Assembly (NCBI GenBank): GCA_021770095.1
Contig: JAETRQ010000001.1
Coordinates: 124,001 to 188,000, forward strand
Origin: Eubacteriaceae bacterium
GTDB taxonomy: Bacteria > Bacillota > Clostridia > Oscillospirales > Acutalibacteraceae
Reading direction: 5' to 3'
Length of the DNA stretch: 64,000 nucleotides
The notes beneath the pieces are model-generated. The model saw nothing but the letters and a program-made list of their open reading frames with translations. It ran no database searches and was not told where the DNA came from. Position 1 is the first letter of the stretch. Each line of letters opens with the position of its first letter. The position numbers and the translations under genes were made by a program. Positions 37,998-46,934 of this stretch are shown in pieces.

Positions 37998-38479
37998 TTT
38001 TTATCACTGCTTTCATTTAAAAATTGGTCATAAATACTTTTGTCAATTTGTTCCGATGCTTTTTCACCAACAACTTTTTCAGCAGTTTCCATTGCCAGTT
38101 TCGCAATTTCTTCATTAATAGAAAGACGTGCACGCTCACATTCAAGATCAGATGCTTTCTTGGCGTCTGCCTTTATTTTATCAGCATCCTGCTGTGCCTT
38201 ATCGACAATACGGCTGTATTCCTTTTTGGCATTCTGTCTTGCCTGTGACAAAATCTCTTTTTTCTCATTTTCAACATCATCAAGTTGTTCCTGATACTGC
38301 TGTTTGAGTTCGTTTGCTGATTTCTGAACATTGTCAGCATCCTCAAATTGTTTTTCAATCAATTCTCTGCGTTTATCAAGAGTCTTTTTTATAGGTTTAA
38401 AAAGAAATACTTTCATAAGTATAAAAAAGAGAATTAAATCAATTAAAGTCCAGAGAATATTCCAGTCAAATTTTAACAT
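37994..38479 (-). CDS. atpF: ATP synthase b subunit
   Basis: Peripheral-stalk subunit: one N-terminal membrane helix (ILWTLIDLILFFILMKVFLF) followed by a long charged helix rich in Glu, Lys, Gln and Ala that dimerises as a coiled coil. The 161-residue length is normal. Its C-terminus normally contacts delta, here the N-terminal part of the fusion protein. The stop overlaps the next start as ATGA. Gap to atpE is 38 nt. Confidence 0.96.
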   Translation of the reverse strand: MLKFDWNILWTLIDLILFFILMKVFLFKPIKKTLDKRRELIEKQFEDADNVQKSANELKQQYQEQLDDVENEKKEILSQARQNAKKEYSRIVDKAQQDADKIKADAKKASDLECERARLSINEEIAKLAMETAEKVVGEKASEQIDKSIYDQFLNESSDKK

Positions 38480-38517
38480 TAACTGTATTTCCTTTCAGTT
38501 GGGTATTTCAATAAATT

Positions 38518-38775
<258 letters not shown>

Positions 38776-38778
38776 TTA

Positions 38779-39594
38779 TCAGGCAGACTTTGCTGCCTTA
38801 TTTTTTTCTTTTCTGCTTCTTTTCTTAATTTTCTTTAACTGCTTGCGTTTTTCCGTTTCTTCTTCATCTTCAACTGCTTCCTGAAGATAAAGTGCAGTTA
38901 AAAATACAAAGATATACGCCTGCAGTAAACCGTCAAATATATCAAAATACAGACTCAGTATCACGGGAACACCAACCGGAATGATTGCTTTGACAAGTTC
39001 CATAATCGTGAATGCTGCAATAATATTACCGAAAAGTCGCATACATAAAGAAAGCGGCTTTGTAAATATCTCAAGAATATTTATCGGTGTTATAATCCAG
39101 ATTGGTTTGGCAAGTGCTTTTATCCTGCCTATAATTCCTTTTTCCTTGATTGATGCATATTCAACCAGAACAATTGAAGTAACCGCCATTGCCGCTGTTA
39201 CCTGCATACTTTTGGTAGGCGGCTTCATACCGAACAAACCGATAATATTTGATGTACCGATAAATAATGCCATACTCATAAGCCATGGAATATATTTTTC
39301 AACCTTCTCGCTGAGTATACCTTTGAAAAAGTTCTCGCCTTTCTCATAAAGCATTTCAAGAATCTGCTGACGCTTTGATATTTCACCTGTTACTTTAAAA
39401 TTCCTGGTAAGAATGATTGCAAGTACAGTGAACACGGCAATAATTATCCACGACACAACAGTAGTTTCATCAAAGCCAATTCTGACACCGCCGACATTGA
39501 AATGAAAAACTTCTTCAATATTAAGTTGTTCCGTCAATTCACTCTGTAAATCAAGTTTCATTGAAATAGGGCCAAATATATCAATCACCCCCAC
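38779..39594 (-). CDS. atpB: ATP synthase a subunit
   Basis: Stator membrane subunit that forms the ion half-channels. The essential Arg is in LCMRLFGNIIAAF, and the last helices are typical. The protein is 271 residues from the GTG at 39592-39594. The start is uncertain: a second GTG lies at 39586-39588 and an ATG at 39559-39561, none with an ideal ribosome site. A 30-residue, strongly charged C-terminal tail (EDEEETEKRKQLKK and more Lys/Arg) follows the last helix, which is unusual for this subunit. It is the first gene of the atp operon; no atpI precedes it. Confidence 0.95.
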   Translation of the reverse strand: MGVIDIFGPISMKLDLQSELTEQLNIEEVFHFNVGGVRIGFDETTVVSWIIIAVFTVLAIILTRNFKVTGEISKRQQILEMLYEKGENFFKGILSEKVEKYIPWLMSMALFIGTSNIIGLFGMKPPTKSMQVTAAMAVTSIVLVEYASIKEKGIIGRIKALAKPIWIITPINILEIFTKPLSLCMRLFGNIIAAFTIMELVKAIIPVGVPVILSLYFDIFDGLLQAYIFVFLTALYLQEAVEDEEETEKRKQLKKIKKRSRKEKNKAAKSA

Positions 39595-39620
39595 TGATAT
39601 AATTATTTTATTATTATATT

Positions 39621-39649
39621 AATATACACCAATTGAATGAAAATTTCAA
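39621..39649 (-). promoter_or_regulatory. Promoter of the atp operon
   Basis: Minus-strand -35 TTGAAA (39644-39649) and -10 TATATT (39621-39626) are 17 bp apart. They lie about 27 nt before the first possible atpB start, so the leader is short. Confidence 0.7.
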
Positions 39650-39715
39650 ATAAAATTTATGAATAATTAATTAATGTACATATGGAGAATAAAATGAATT
39701 TTTTATTTTTCTCAC

Positions 39716-39744
39716 TTTACATATCGGGTCATATCGTATATAAT
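39716..39744 (+). promoter_or_regulatory. Promoter of proS
   Basis: -35 TTTACA (39716-39721) and -10 TATAAT (39739-39744) are 17 bp apart, followed by a leader of about 45 nt ending in AAGGAG. The short leader excludes a T-box. Confidence 0.75.
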
Positions 39745-39796
39745 ATATTACTGAATATATATTAAACAAATATACTTTTATATAAGGAGTTCAGAT

Positions 39797-41239
39797 ATGG
39801 CAAAGGACCAAAAGAAAATGGTTGATGCAATCACATCAATGGATGAAGATTTTGCAAAATGGTATACAGACGTATGCAAAAAGGCAGAACTTGTTTCTTA
39901 CACAAGTGTTAAGGGATGCATGGTAATACGCCCATACGGATATGCAATCTGGGAAAACATACAGAGAATTCTTGACGGTATGTTCAAAGAAACAGGACAC
40001 GAAAATGTTAATATGCCAATGTTCATTCCCGAAAGTCTGCTGCAGAAAGAAGCAGACCACGTTGAAGGATTTGCGCCTGAATGTGCATGGGTTACATACG
40101 GCGGAAGTGAGAAACTTGAAGAAAGACTTTGCGTCCGCCCGACAAGTGAAACGCTTTTCTGCGAGCATTTCAAAGATATAGTCCATTCATACAGAGATTT
40201 GCCGAAACTTTATAATCAATGGGTTTCAGTTGTAAGATGGGAAAAAACAACAAGACCTTTCCTTCGTTCACGTGAATTCTTATGGCAGGAAGGACACACG
40301 CTTCACGCTACTGCCGAAGAGGCAATTGAAGAAACAGAAAAAATGCTCAATGTATATACAAAATTCTGTCAGGAATATCTGGCAATGCCTGTTGTTCAGG
40401 GTATGAAAACCGAGAGTGACAAATTTGCAGGTGCTGAAAGAACATATTGTATTGAAGCATTAATGCATGACGGCAAGGCACTTCAGGCAGGCACCAGCCA
40501 TTACTTTGGTGACGGATTTGCAAAAGCGTTCGACATTCAGTATTCAAATAAAGAGAACAAACTCACTTATCCGCATCAGACATCATGGGGAATGACAACA
40601 AGACTGATTGGTGCAATCATTATGACACACGGTGATGACAACGGACTTGTTCTTCCGCCTGCAGTTGCACCGACTCAGGTTATGGTTATTCCGATTGCAC
40701 AGCATAAAGAAGGTGTACTTGATAAGGCAAATGAACTTACGGAGCAGCTCAAGAAAATCTGCAGAGCAAAGATTGATGATTCAAACAACTCACCGGGCTG
40801 GAAATTTGCCGAATATGAAATGAAAGGTGTTCCGGTCAGAGTTGAAATCGGTCCTAAGGACATCGAAAACAACCAATGTGTTGTTGTAACCAGACACAAC
40901 AGAGAAAAAACAATCGTATCACTTGATAACATTGAAGAAGTTGTTTTGCAGAAGTTGCAGGAAGTTCGTGACGGACTGTATGCCAAGGCTTTGGAAAACA
41001 GAGAAAACAGAACATACAAATGCAAAACTATGGAAGAAATCACGGCAGCACTTGAACAGAACGGAGACGGATTTGTTAAGGCAATGTGGTGCGGTAATGA
41101 AGAATGCGAAGATAAAGTTAAAGAAATTACCGGTGTCGGTTCACGATGCATTCCGTTTGCTCAGGAAGAAATCAATGATGTTTGTGTTTGCTGCGGCAAA
41201 CCGGCGAATAAAATGCTTTATTGGGGCAAAGCATATTAA
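39797..41239 (+). CDS. proS: Prolyl-tRNA synthetase, archaeal/eukaryotic type
   Basis: Class IIa aminoacyl-tRNA synthetase of 480 residues. It belongs to the short, eukaryote-like form without the editing insertion of the E. coli enzyme. Class II motif 2 is [23 protein letters not shown], read near residues 148-171, and motif 3 is [13 protein letters not shown]. The C-terminal domain has paired cysteines (CGNEEC and CVCCGK) typical of the zinc-containing form, and ends in Tyr. It is followed 26 nt later by galE. Confidence 0.96.
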   Translation: MAKDQKKMVDAITSMDEDFAKWYTDVCKKAELVSYTSVKGCMVIRPYGYAIWENIQRILDGMFKETGHENVNMPMFIPESLLQKEADHVEGFAPECAWVTYGGSEKLEERLCVRPTSETLFCEHFKDIVHSYRDLPKLYNQWVSVVRWEKTTRPFLRSREFLWQEGHTLHATAEEAIEETEKMLNVYTKFCQEYLAMPVVQGMKTESDKFAGAERTYCIEALMHDGKALQAGTSHYFGDGFAKAFDIQYSNKENKLTYPHQTSWGMTTRLIGAIIMTHGDDNGLVLPPAVAPTQVMVIPIAQHKEGVLDKANELTEQLKKICRAKIDDSNNSPGWKFAEYEMKGVPVRVEIGPKDIENNQCVVVTRHNREKTIVSLDNIEEVVLQKLQEVRDGLYAKALENRENRTYKCKTMEEITAALEQNGDGFVKAMWCGNEECEDKVKEITGVGSRCIPFAQEEINDVCVCCGKPANKMLYWGKAY

Positions 41240-41265
41240 CTGATAATAATTTGGAGGTAATATAT

Positions 41266-42282
41266 ATGTCAGTATTAGTAACAGGCGGATTAGGTTATAT
41301 CGGCTCACACACTTGTGTTGAACTTATGAATGCAGGTGCAGATGTTGTAGTTGTTGATAATCTTTACAACTGCAAAAAAAGTTCATATGACAGAATCAAA
41401 GCACTTGTGGGAAAAGATTTCAAATTTTATGAATGTGACATCCGTGATGCAGAAGGTATGAGCAAGATTTTCGACAATGAAAAAATTGACTCTGTAATCC
41501 ATTTTGCAGGACTTAAAGCTGTTGGTGAAAGTGTTGAAAAGCCGCTTGAATATTTTGATAACAATGTCAACGGCACACTCGTACTCCTTGATGTTATGAG
41601 AAAACACGGCTGCAAAAAAATCGTATTCTCATCTTCCGCAACCGTATACGGAATGAACAACGTTTCACCTCTGACAGAAGATATGGAAGTCGGCGGAGTT
41701 ACAAACCCATACGGCAGAACAAAATATATGATTGAGTGCATACTCAAAGATTTATATGTATCTGACAATGAATGGTCAATCTGCCTGCTGCGTTACTTCA
41801 ATCCAATCGGTGCTCATAAGAGCGGCACAATGGGAGAAGATCCGAACGGAATTCCGAACAACCTTATGCCATACATCACACAGGTCGCTATCGGCAAGAG
41901 AGAATGTCTCGGCGTATTCGGCAACGATTATGACACGCACGACGGCACAGGCGTAAGAGATTATATCCACGTTGTTGACCTTGCACTCGGTCATCTTAAA
42001 GCAGTTGAAAAAGTTGAAGACGAAAAAGGTCTGTTTATCTATAATCTTGGTACAGGCACAGGTTATTCTGTACTCGATGTTGTAAAGGCATTTGAAAAAG
42101 CATCAGGTCAGAAAATTCCGTATGAAATCAAACCGAGAAGAAGCGGTGACATTGCAACTTGTTATTCCGACCCAAAAAAAGCATTGGATGAACTCGGCTG
42201 GAAAGCAGAACGCGGCATTGAAGAAATGTGTGAAGACAGCTGGAGATGGCAAAGCACAAATCCGAACGGTTACCCTGATTAA
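41266..42282 (+). CDS. galE: UDP-glucose 4-epimerase
   Basis: NAD-dependent interconversion of UDP-glucose and UDP-galactose. The NAD loop GGLGYIGSH starts at residue 7, the catalytic Tyr-Lys pair is in [11 protein letters not shown] near 149-153, and the catalytic Ser/Thr is in FSSSATVYG. Length 338 is standard. GGAGG precedes the ATG at 41266. It is the second gene of the proS unit and is closed by a terminator. Confidence 0.96.
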   Translation: MSVLVTGGLGYIGSHTCVELMNAGADVVVVDNLYNCKKSSYDRIKALVGKDFKFYECDIRDAEGMSKIFDNEKIDSVIHFAGLKAVGESVEKPLEYFDNNVNGTLVLLDVMRKHGCKKIVFSSSATVYGMNNVSPLTEDMEVGGVTNPYGRTKYMIECILKDLYVSDNEWSICLLRYFNPIGAHKSGTMGEDPNGIPNNLMPYITQVAIGKRECLGVFGNDYDTHDGTGVRDYIHVVDLALGHLKAVEKVEDEKGLFIYNLGTGTGYSVLDVVKAFEKASGQKIPYEIKPRRSGDIATCYSDPKKALDELGWKAERGIEEMCEDSWRWQSTNPNGYPD

Positions 42283-42294
42283 TCAATCTTAATA

Positions 42295-42339
42295 AAAACA
42301 ACAAAAGCACCGATCATTGACCGGTGCTTTTGTTGTTTT
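42295..42339. terminator. Bidirectional terminator after galE
   Basis: An 18-bp perfect stem (arms 42295-42312 and 42322-42339, containing AAAAGCACCG and CGGTGCTTTT) lies between galE and the converging accessory operon. Confidence 0.92.
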
Positions 42340-42343
42340 ATAT

Positions 42344-43051
42344 TCAGTCAGTTTCTTCAAATTCTGCGTTATTGATTATGTCAATAAAAAGTTGCTTTAT
42401 ATCCTCATCAAGAACTTTATAAATTGTTCTGTCATCCCCGTCGGCATAGCGTTCAGGCAAATAGTATGCCTGATTTTTTTCTGTATCAATAGTAATTCCT
42501 TTTTGGCTATGCAATGACACAGGCATATTATCATAACAAAGTTCAATTGTATACATAATTGAACCTATATCATTTTTTGTGTAATCTCCTACTGACTCAA
42601 GCAAACTTGGATTATTATCCAGTTTGGCTATTGCATCAATCACACTCTGTTCCTTGCCGTAAAAAAAAGAACGCTCAAAGTTCTTTATAACTTTATAATG
42701 CGTTACCGTCCCATTCTGTCTGATATAATCCATATCTTCATACGTATAATCAAGAGCAGTCATAAGATAATGCATTCTGTAACCTGAACAGTATAAAAAA
42801 TCATTGTTGTCATCATATTTGACTGTATAAACATCGCATCCGCTTTCTGTTCGCCCTATCTTTTTATCAGGAGTAAAAGTATAAATACCAGATGCACCAA
42901 GTTCATAATATGTTCTGCCGTTATAATCATCAAAAGAAATTTTGGGATAAAGAATCTCTTGCCCCGCCCACATAACAAATATGCTCATAATCGGAGCAAC
43001 GCAAACAAATGCAATTATCGAACAAATAACCTTTGTCTTTTTGGAACTCAT
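42344..43051 (-). CDS. Membrane-anchored protein of unknown function
   Basis: A 235-residue protein with a short basic cytoplasmic tail and one membrane helix (about 8-31), then an acidic domain likely outside the cell. I recognise no family. Tyrosine and aspartate are frequent in the outer part. The ATG at 43049-43051 follows AAAAGAG at 8 nt. It is the last gene of the accessory operon that starts with the DUF2975 gene. A candidate small frame overlaps its N-terminal 120 bases. Confidence 0.7.
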   Translation of the reverse strand: MSSKKTKVICSIIAFVCVAPIMSIFVMWAGQEILYPKISFDDYNGRTYYELGASGIYTFTPDKKIGRTESGCDVYTVKYDDNNDFLYCSGYRMHYLMTALDYTYEDMDYIRQNGTVTHYKVIKNFERSFFYGKEQSVIDAIAKLDNNPSLLESVGDYTKNDIGSIMYTIELCYDNMPVSLHSQKGITIDTEKNQAYYLPERYADGDDRTIYKVLDEDIKQLFIDIINNAEFEETD

Positions 43052-43226
43052 ACAAAACACTCTTTTCAACAAATTCAGATACTGTGAACCACAAGTCAGA
43101 ATGAAACCAATTCAGCAAAACATATAATCCGCCAAACAGGTGATACAAAAACAGTAAGTCTGAAAGAATAAAAAACACTTTCTTTTTCTTACTGAAGGAA
43201 TGGATATACAAAAAAGTATCATTCAT
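42930..43226 (-). CDS. Possible small membrane protein overlapping the next gene
   Basis: A 98-codon frame beginning MNDTFLYIHSFSKKKKVFF with a hydrophobic helix at about residues 19-42. AGGTG lies 6 nt before the ATG, 16 nt after the stop of the upstream gene, which is what a real operon gene would show. Its last 40 codons overlap the following gene in another frame and look less protein-like. It may be a real short gene, a frameshifted remnant, or chance. Confidence 0.35.
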   Translation of the reverse strand: MNDTFLYIHSFSKKKKVFFILSDLLFLYHLFGGLYVLLNWFHSDLWFTVSEFVEKSVLYEFQKDKGYLFDNCICLRCSDYEHICYVGGARDSLSQNFF

Positions 43227-43241
43227 AAAAGTCACCTATTC

Positions 43242-44051
43242 TCACCACTTGTTCACGTCTACTTCAGGAACTGTATAGGACAATTCCATATCATCAACAC
43301 ACAGTTGCAAATCAGAGTTCATTATCAAGTCACGCGTAAAAAGATCTTCAATCTCTCGGAGTAACAACCACATATCATTCGAGATTTCCTGCCTTTGCTG
43401 ACGAGAATTATATTCTTCAACCTTTTTTATCAATTCGTCATCATTTGCCATTTCAGGCTTTTCAAGCATAAAATCATTTATGATACTTATGCCGTTTGAA
43501 ATCAAAAAGAACTCCATCGAAATATATTGAAGATAGGTCACAAAATCCTCTTCATCCAGCCATATTTCATCTTCTTCGATATACAGAACCTCAAGATATT
43601 CTTCTTGGAACTCCTCAGCAGTCCTATCTTCTGTTCCGTTATACCATTCATCATACAGTTTATCAGGTGCAGTTCTTATTCGCTCATCGCCCTTGATATT
43701 TGAATATTCTTTAGCAAGTTGAGCCTGCAGTTTGTTCTTAACCACTTCATAAAAAGCACTTTTACCTATGCCGTCCTTATGACCGTCAGCAATATAATTG
43801 TTTATGGAACGTCTGTATGTTTCAATCTCACGAAACAGGATTTCTTCCCCGTTGAATCTGGCAACAATGGTATTGGGCGGTATATCCATCTGCTCAAGTT
43901 TATCACCATAAGCAAATAACTTTTGAACTTCAGAATCCTTATATTCATTATACCGCATACTGTGTTTGATGCCAAAGCCTGTCGCCAATACAGAAATAAT
44001 GCATACCACTGCAATCAGAGGTATAAATATTCGCCATTTAATATTCTTCAT
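43242..44051 (-). CDS. Membrane-anchored protein with SurA/PrsA-like N-domain pattern
   Basis: A 269-residue protein with an N-terminal membrane helix (about 6-27) and an extracytoplasmic, acidic remainder. The segment VARFNGEEILFREIETYRRS and the following helices resemble the chaperone N-domain of SurA/PrsA-type foldases. No PPIase domain follows, so it would be a chaperone-like protein only. This similarity is from pattern and is uncertain. Its start lies within the 3' end of the DUF4173-like gene (14-bp overlap). Confidence 0.65.
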   Translation of the reverse strand: MKNIKWRIFIPLIAVVCIISVLATGFGIKHSMRYNEYKDSEVQKLFAYGDKLEQMDIPPNTIVARFNGEEILFREIETYRRSINNYIADGHKDGIGKSAFYEVVKNKLQAQLAKEYSNIKGDERIRTAPDKLYDEWYNGTEDRTAEEFQEEYLEVLYIEEDEIWLDEEDFVTYLQYISMEFFLISNGISIINDFMLEKPEMANDDELIKKVEEYNSRQQRQEISNDMWLLLREIEDLFTRDLIMNSDLQLCVDDMELSYTVPEVDVNKW

Positions 44052-45834
44052 AATAATCTTCGGTTACTTCACGCAAACCTGAATACTCGTATTTGTCGTC
44101 CTTATCATCATAAACATAATAATACTCATACTCTCCGCTGTATGTTGTGTACTCATCCTTTTCTTCATCATAAAAATAACCGCCTTCATCGAATGAAAAC
44201 TGTGTAATCAGATTTGCTTTTTGCTCTTTATCAAGAGTGTTATAGAATGCATCAAGTTCTTTGCGAGCATCCACCTTCGACTTATTATAGATTCTGAAAT
44301 CGTGATTATCCGCACACTCAACAATCGGGAAATAGGTTTTATCCTCTGTGTTGAAGTGCACATCAAAATTCTCCTCTATCTTAGACAGCACAGCAGTCTT
44401 TGCCTGTTTTGAAATCAGATGATTATCGTTATCAGCCAATTCAATCAGATACGGCACAGCACCGTTTGACATATTGGAAAGATTATCCACATCAATCGTA
44501 TCTATCTTACCGGAAGTGTAAGCGTTCACATTATATTTTGCAATCTGATAATCAACATTTGAATAGGAAAGAGCAATGAACATTGCACTGCAGATGATGA
44601 TAATCGGCTGCATATAACTGACTTTGGGAGCAAAAAGATGGATGATATAAAACACAATTACGACTATCATCATCAGCATAAATACAGAGACCATAAGTCT
44701 GTTTTTTGACAGGGCATATGTTTCGATATTCAGTTTCATTTTTGCTATTGCAGTGATAAGAATCAGTGTAGTAAATAATAAAATAAAAAGAGAAAGCAGT
44801 TTGATTGGCAGTTGAATTTTGCCTTTATGCTTTTTGGTAAGTAAACAGCAAAGCGTAATGATGATCATATTAATTACGCAGATTGCAAACATTTCAAAAA
44901 ATCCGCGGCGTGCATACTCACTTGCACTGAAAGTATACCCCTGCGGCAGTATCCCTGAAAATGCCGAAAAGAAATATGCAAGCTGAGAAAACAGATAAAC
45001 AAGATAGGTTACACTGATTACCGACAGAAAAGTTCCTGTGGCGGAAGGCTGGAAAATACCTTTGAATGAAGCAGATGCCTTTGCTCCTTTTTCCACATCA
45101 AGTCTTTTGGCTTTGTTAACAAAATACAGCACCAGCACAGGAGAAATCAGCAGCGCTGCAAGCAACTGAAAGATATATTCGCCAAGACTCTCAAGCAGAT
45201 GTTCAACAAGCCCGTCAAATGCGGCATCACTGCTCTTAAGCAAAGGAATAACAATCAAAAGCACAGGGATTGAAACGGCAAAACCGATAATAACATTTTT
45301 TATTCCCTTACTTTTTTTAAAACTCTTTGAGTATGATAAAGCAATGTCGCCTGAATTGGCAAATGGTGAAATCAAAACACCGCCAACAACATCGACAAGC
45401 ATTTTAAAACTTCCCTGACGATGTCTGAAGGTAGCACTCAAACCGCAGGTATAAACCGTGAAGAGCGCAAGAACAAGAAACAGCATAATTGCATTCATCA
45501 TCAAATCATCATAGAGTGCAAATGTTACTGAGCCTGCGATTGACAAAGCACCGCAGAGATAAGAAAACAAGGAAACTTTAACTTTACTGTCAAAAAGATA
45601 TACAGTAGCAGCAAGGAACAACAAGATAAAAGCAACAGTAAAGCCTAAATTAAGGCCATTGAAAATGACGAAATTGGAAATAATAAATCCAAGCAAAACA
45701 AAGATAAAAGTAAATACCAAATCTTTTTTGGTCATAATGAATTTTGCTTTTTTCTCAAATACCTTTGGCGGTTCATGGATTGGTTTTGTTTCATTATTTT
45801 GGTTTGGGTTAAAATAGAGTGAATGATTATCCAT
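44038..45834 (-). CDS. DUF4173/DUF4153-type multi-pass membrane protein
   Basis: A 598-residue protein with about twelve hydrophobic segments between residues 30 and 460. The segment GYTFSASEYARRGFFEMFAI matches the central motif of the DUF4173 group. A hydrophilic C-terminal domain of about 130 residues ends in a tail very rich in Tyr, Asp and Glu. The function is unknown. The ATG at 45832-45834 has GGAGAAG upstream; a 50-codon upstream frame overlaps the HTH gene and is rejected. The gene starts 1 nt after the HTH gene ends. Confidence 0.8.
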   Translation of the reverse strand: MDNHSLYFNPNQNNETKPIHEPPKVFEKKAKFIMTKKDLVFTFIFVLLGFIISNFVIFNGLNLGFTVAFILLFLAATVYLFDSKVKVSLFSYLCGALSIAGSVTFALYDDLMMNAIMLFLVLALFTVYTCGLSATFRHRQGSFKMLVDVVGGVLISPFANSGDIALSYSKSFKKSKGIKNVIIGFAVSIPVLLIVIPLLKSSDAAFDGLVEHLLESLGEYIFQLLAALLISPVLVLYFVNKAKRLDVEKGAKASASFKGIFQPSATGTFLSVISVTYLVYLFSQLAYFFSAFSGILPQGYTFSASEYARRGFFEMFAICVINMIIITLCCLLTKKHKGKIQLPIKLLSLFILLFTTLILITAIAKMKLNIETYALSKNRLMVSVFMLMMIVVIVFYIIHLFAPKVSYMQPIIIICSAMFIALSYSNVDYQIAKYNVNAYTSGKIDTIDVDNLSNMSNGAVPYLIELADNDNHLISKQAKTAVLSKIEENFDVHFNTEDKTYFPIVECADNHDFRIYNKSKVDARKELDAFYNTLDKEQKANLITQFSFDEGGYFYDEEKDEYTTYSGEYEYYYVYDDKDDKYEYSGLREVTEDYYEEY

Positions 45835-45835
45835 A

Positions 45836-46045
45836 TTAATCTTCTCCTTTATATTCAAGAATATCACCGGGCTGACAGTCCAGTTCATTACAGATTGCTT
45901 CCAGCGTAGAAAAACGAATTGCCTTAGCTTTCCCTGTTTTGAGAATAGAGAGATTTGCCTGTGTAATTCCAATTTTATTTGCAAGTTCCAGAGAGGACAT
46001 TTTGCGTTTTGCCAGCATTACATCAAGATTAACAATAATACTCAT
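45836..46045 (-). CDS. Small XRE-family HTH regulator (YozG-like)
   Basis: A 69-residue protein that is nearly all helix-turn-helix: MLAKRKMSSLELANKIGITQANLSILKTGKA gives the helices and recognition region. Proteins of this type usually pair with a DUF2975 membrane protein, and that gene lies 10 nt upstream here. It probably regulates its own operon; the promoter at 46553-46580 carries an 8-bp direct repeat that could be its site. Confidence 0.88.
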   Translation of the reverse strand: MSIIVNLDVMLAKRKMSSLELANKIGITQANLSILKTGKAKAIRFSTLEAICNELDCQPGDILEYKGED

Positions 46046-46055
46046 AACGCCCTCC

Positions 46056-46520
46056 TTATATCGTCAAATCATTTTCATCTTTAATTGCAATCGCAGACTC
46101 AAAAACATTTTTGACTACTCTTACAACCAGTCCCATAAATAATTCACCCAAAGCGAGGACAAGCATTGTCTCAAACATAAAATGCTCTGCCATAATAAAA
46201 ATAAATGAAAGCAGGCCTATTGCCCCTGCATAAAAACAAGCATTGCTTATGATTCTGAGAAGTTTTACATTATCTGAATCAAATACCAAATCTTTTTTTA
46301 TATTTATCAGCAGCTTATCAAGACATACAAGCGCTGCATATCCGGCAGGTACAACCGCATAAAAAGGACCGATTATATATGATTTTATCTCCCCAAGTAT
46401 TTCAAAATCATAAAGACCTTTATAAAGTAAAAACGGCAGAGCAATCGCTGCGGCAGTGAGCATAACATAGCATAATCTGATGAAAAAATGTGTTAATTTA
46501 ACAGAATGATTCGTATACAT
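46056..46520 (-). CDS. DUF2975 membrane protein
   Basis: A 154-residue protein with four hydrophobic segments. The middle loop KKDLVFDSDNVKLLRIIS is the DUF2975 family hallmark. Its function is unknown; the family nearly always stands next to a YozG-like HTH gene, as here. The ATG at 46518-46520 is preceded by AAGGAG at 9 nt. It is the first gene of the accessory operon. Confidence 0.85.
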   Translation of the reverse strand: MYTNHSVKLTHFFIRLCYVMLTAAAIALPFLLYKGLYDFEILGEIKSYIIGPFYAVVPAGYAALVCLDKLLINIKKDLVFDSDNVKLLRIISNACFYAGAIGLLSFIFIMAEHFMFETMLVLALGELFMGLVVRVVKNVFESAIAIKDENDLTI

Positions 46521-46552
46521 AGCGGTAATCTCCTTCAATGATTTACACCTTC

Positions 46553-46580
46553 ATTATACGCAATAATTATCGTTTGTCAA
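46553..46580 (-). promoter_or_regulatory. Promoter of the DUF2975/HTH/DUF4173 operon
   Basis: Minus-strand TTGACA (46575-46580) and TATAAT (46553-46558), both perfect, are 16 bp apart. The word AATTATTG occurs twice at 17-bp pitch, once at the -35 box and once before the -10, and may be a regulator site. Confidence 0.82.
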
Positions 46581-46616
46581 TAATTTTTTATTATTTTTCA
46601 TAAATTATTCCAAAAA

Positions 46617-46663
46617 AGAAAAGTCAGACAGTTTGAAAATAATTCAAAACCTGCCTGGCTTTA
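46617..46663 (-). terminator. Terminator of the ECF transporter operon
   Basis: On the minus strand AAAGCCAGGCAG-TTTTGAA pairs, with a few mismatches, with TTCAAACTGTCTGACTTT across a short loop, then TTCTTTTTT follows. It lies 23 nt after the last gene of the operon. Confidence 0.75.
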
Positions 46664-46685
46664 TTGATAATATAAGAAAACTTTT

Positions 46686-46934
46686 TTATTTTGAAAAACA
46701 AAGTAAAAGTACAATATCTACAACAAAAAGCACAAGTGCAATTATGCCGAGGATATTTGCAATTTTTATGTTTTTTGCACATTGGCCCTCTGCTGTTACG
46801 CCTTTTATTTTGAATACTATACCGACTGCAAGTCCCATCATTGCAAATGCAGGGCAGACACCCAAGGTGCAGATGCCGACTATAGACATTATTTTTGCAA
46901 AATTGGTAATCTTAACAATAATTTCATTGTCCAT
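46686..46934 (-). CDS. Small membrane protein (DUF4190-like) of unknown function
   Basis: An 82-residue protein with two hydrophobic segments (about 10-37 and 57-80) and a KGVTAEGQCAK loop. The pattern resembles small DUF4190-type proteins, but I am not sure of this. The ATG at 46932-46934 lies within the end of the ECF S-component gene (11-bp overlap), with GGTG upstream. Its role beside the transporter is unknown. Confidence 0.65.
   Translation of the reverse strand: MDNEIIVKITNFAKIMSIVGICTLGVCPAFAMMGLAVGIVFKIKGVTAEGQCAKNIKIANILGIIALVLFVVDIVLLLCFSK

Noticed and set aside
40675-41151. 158-codon minus-strand frame
   Set aside because: Antisense to the conserved proS C-terminal region; Ser/Leu-rich shadow.
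45835-45984. 50-codon N-terminal extension of the DUF4173-like gene
   Set aside because: It overlaps the HTH gene completely and has no ribosome site, while the internal ATG has GGAGAAG.
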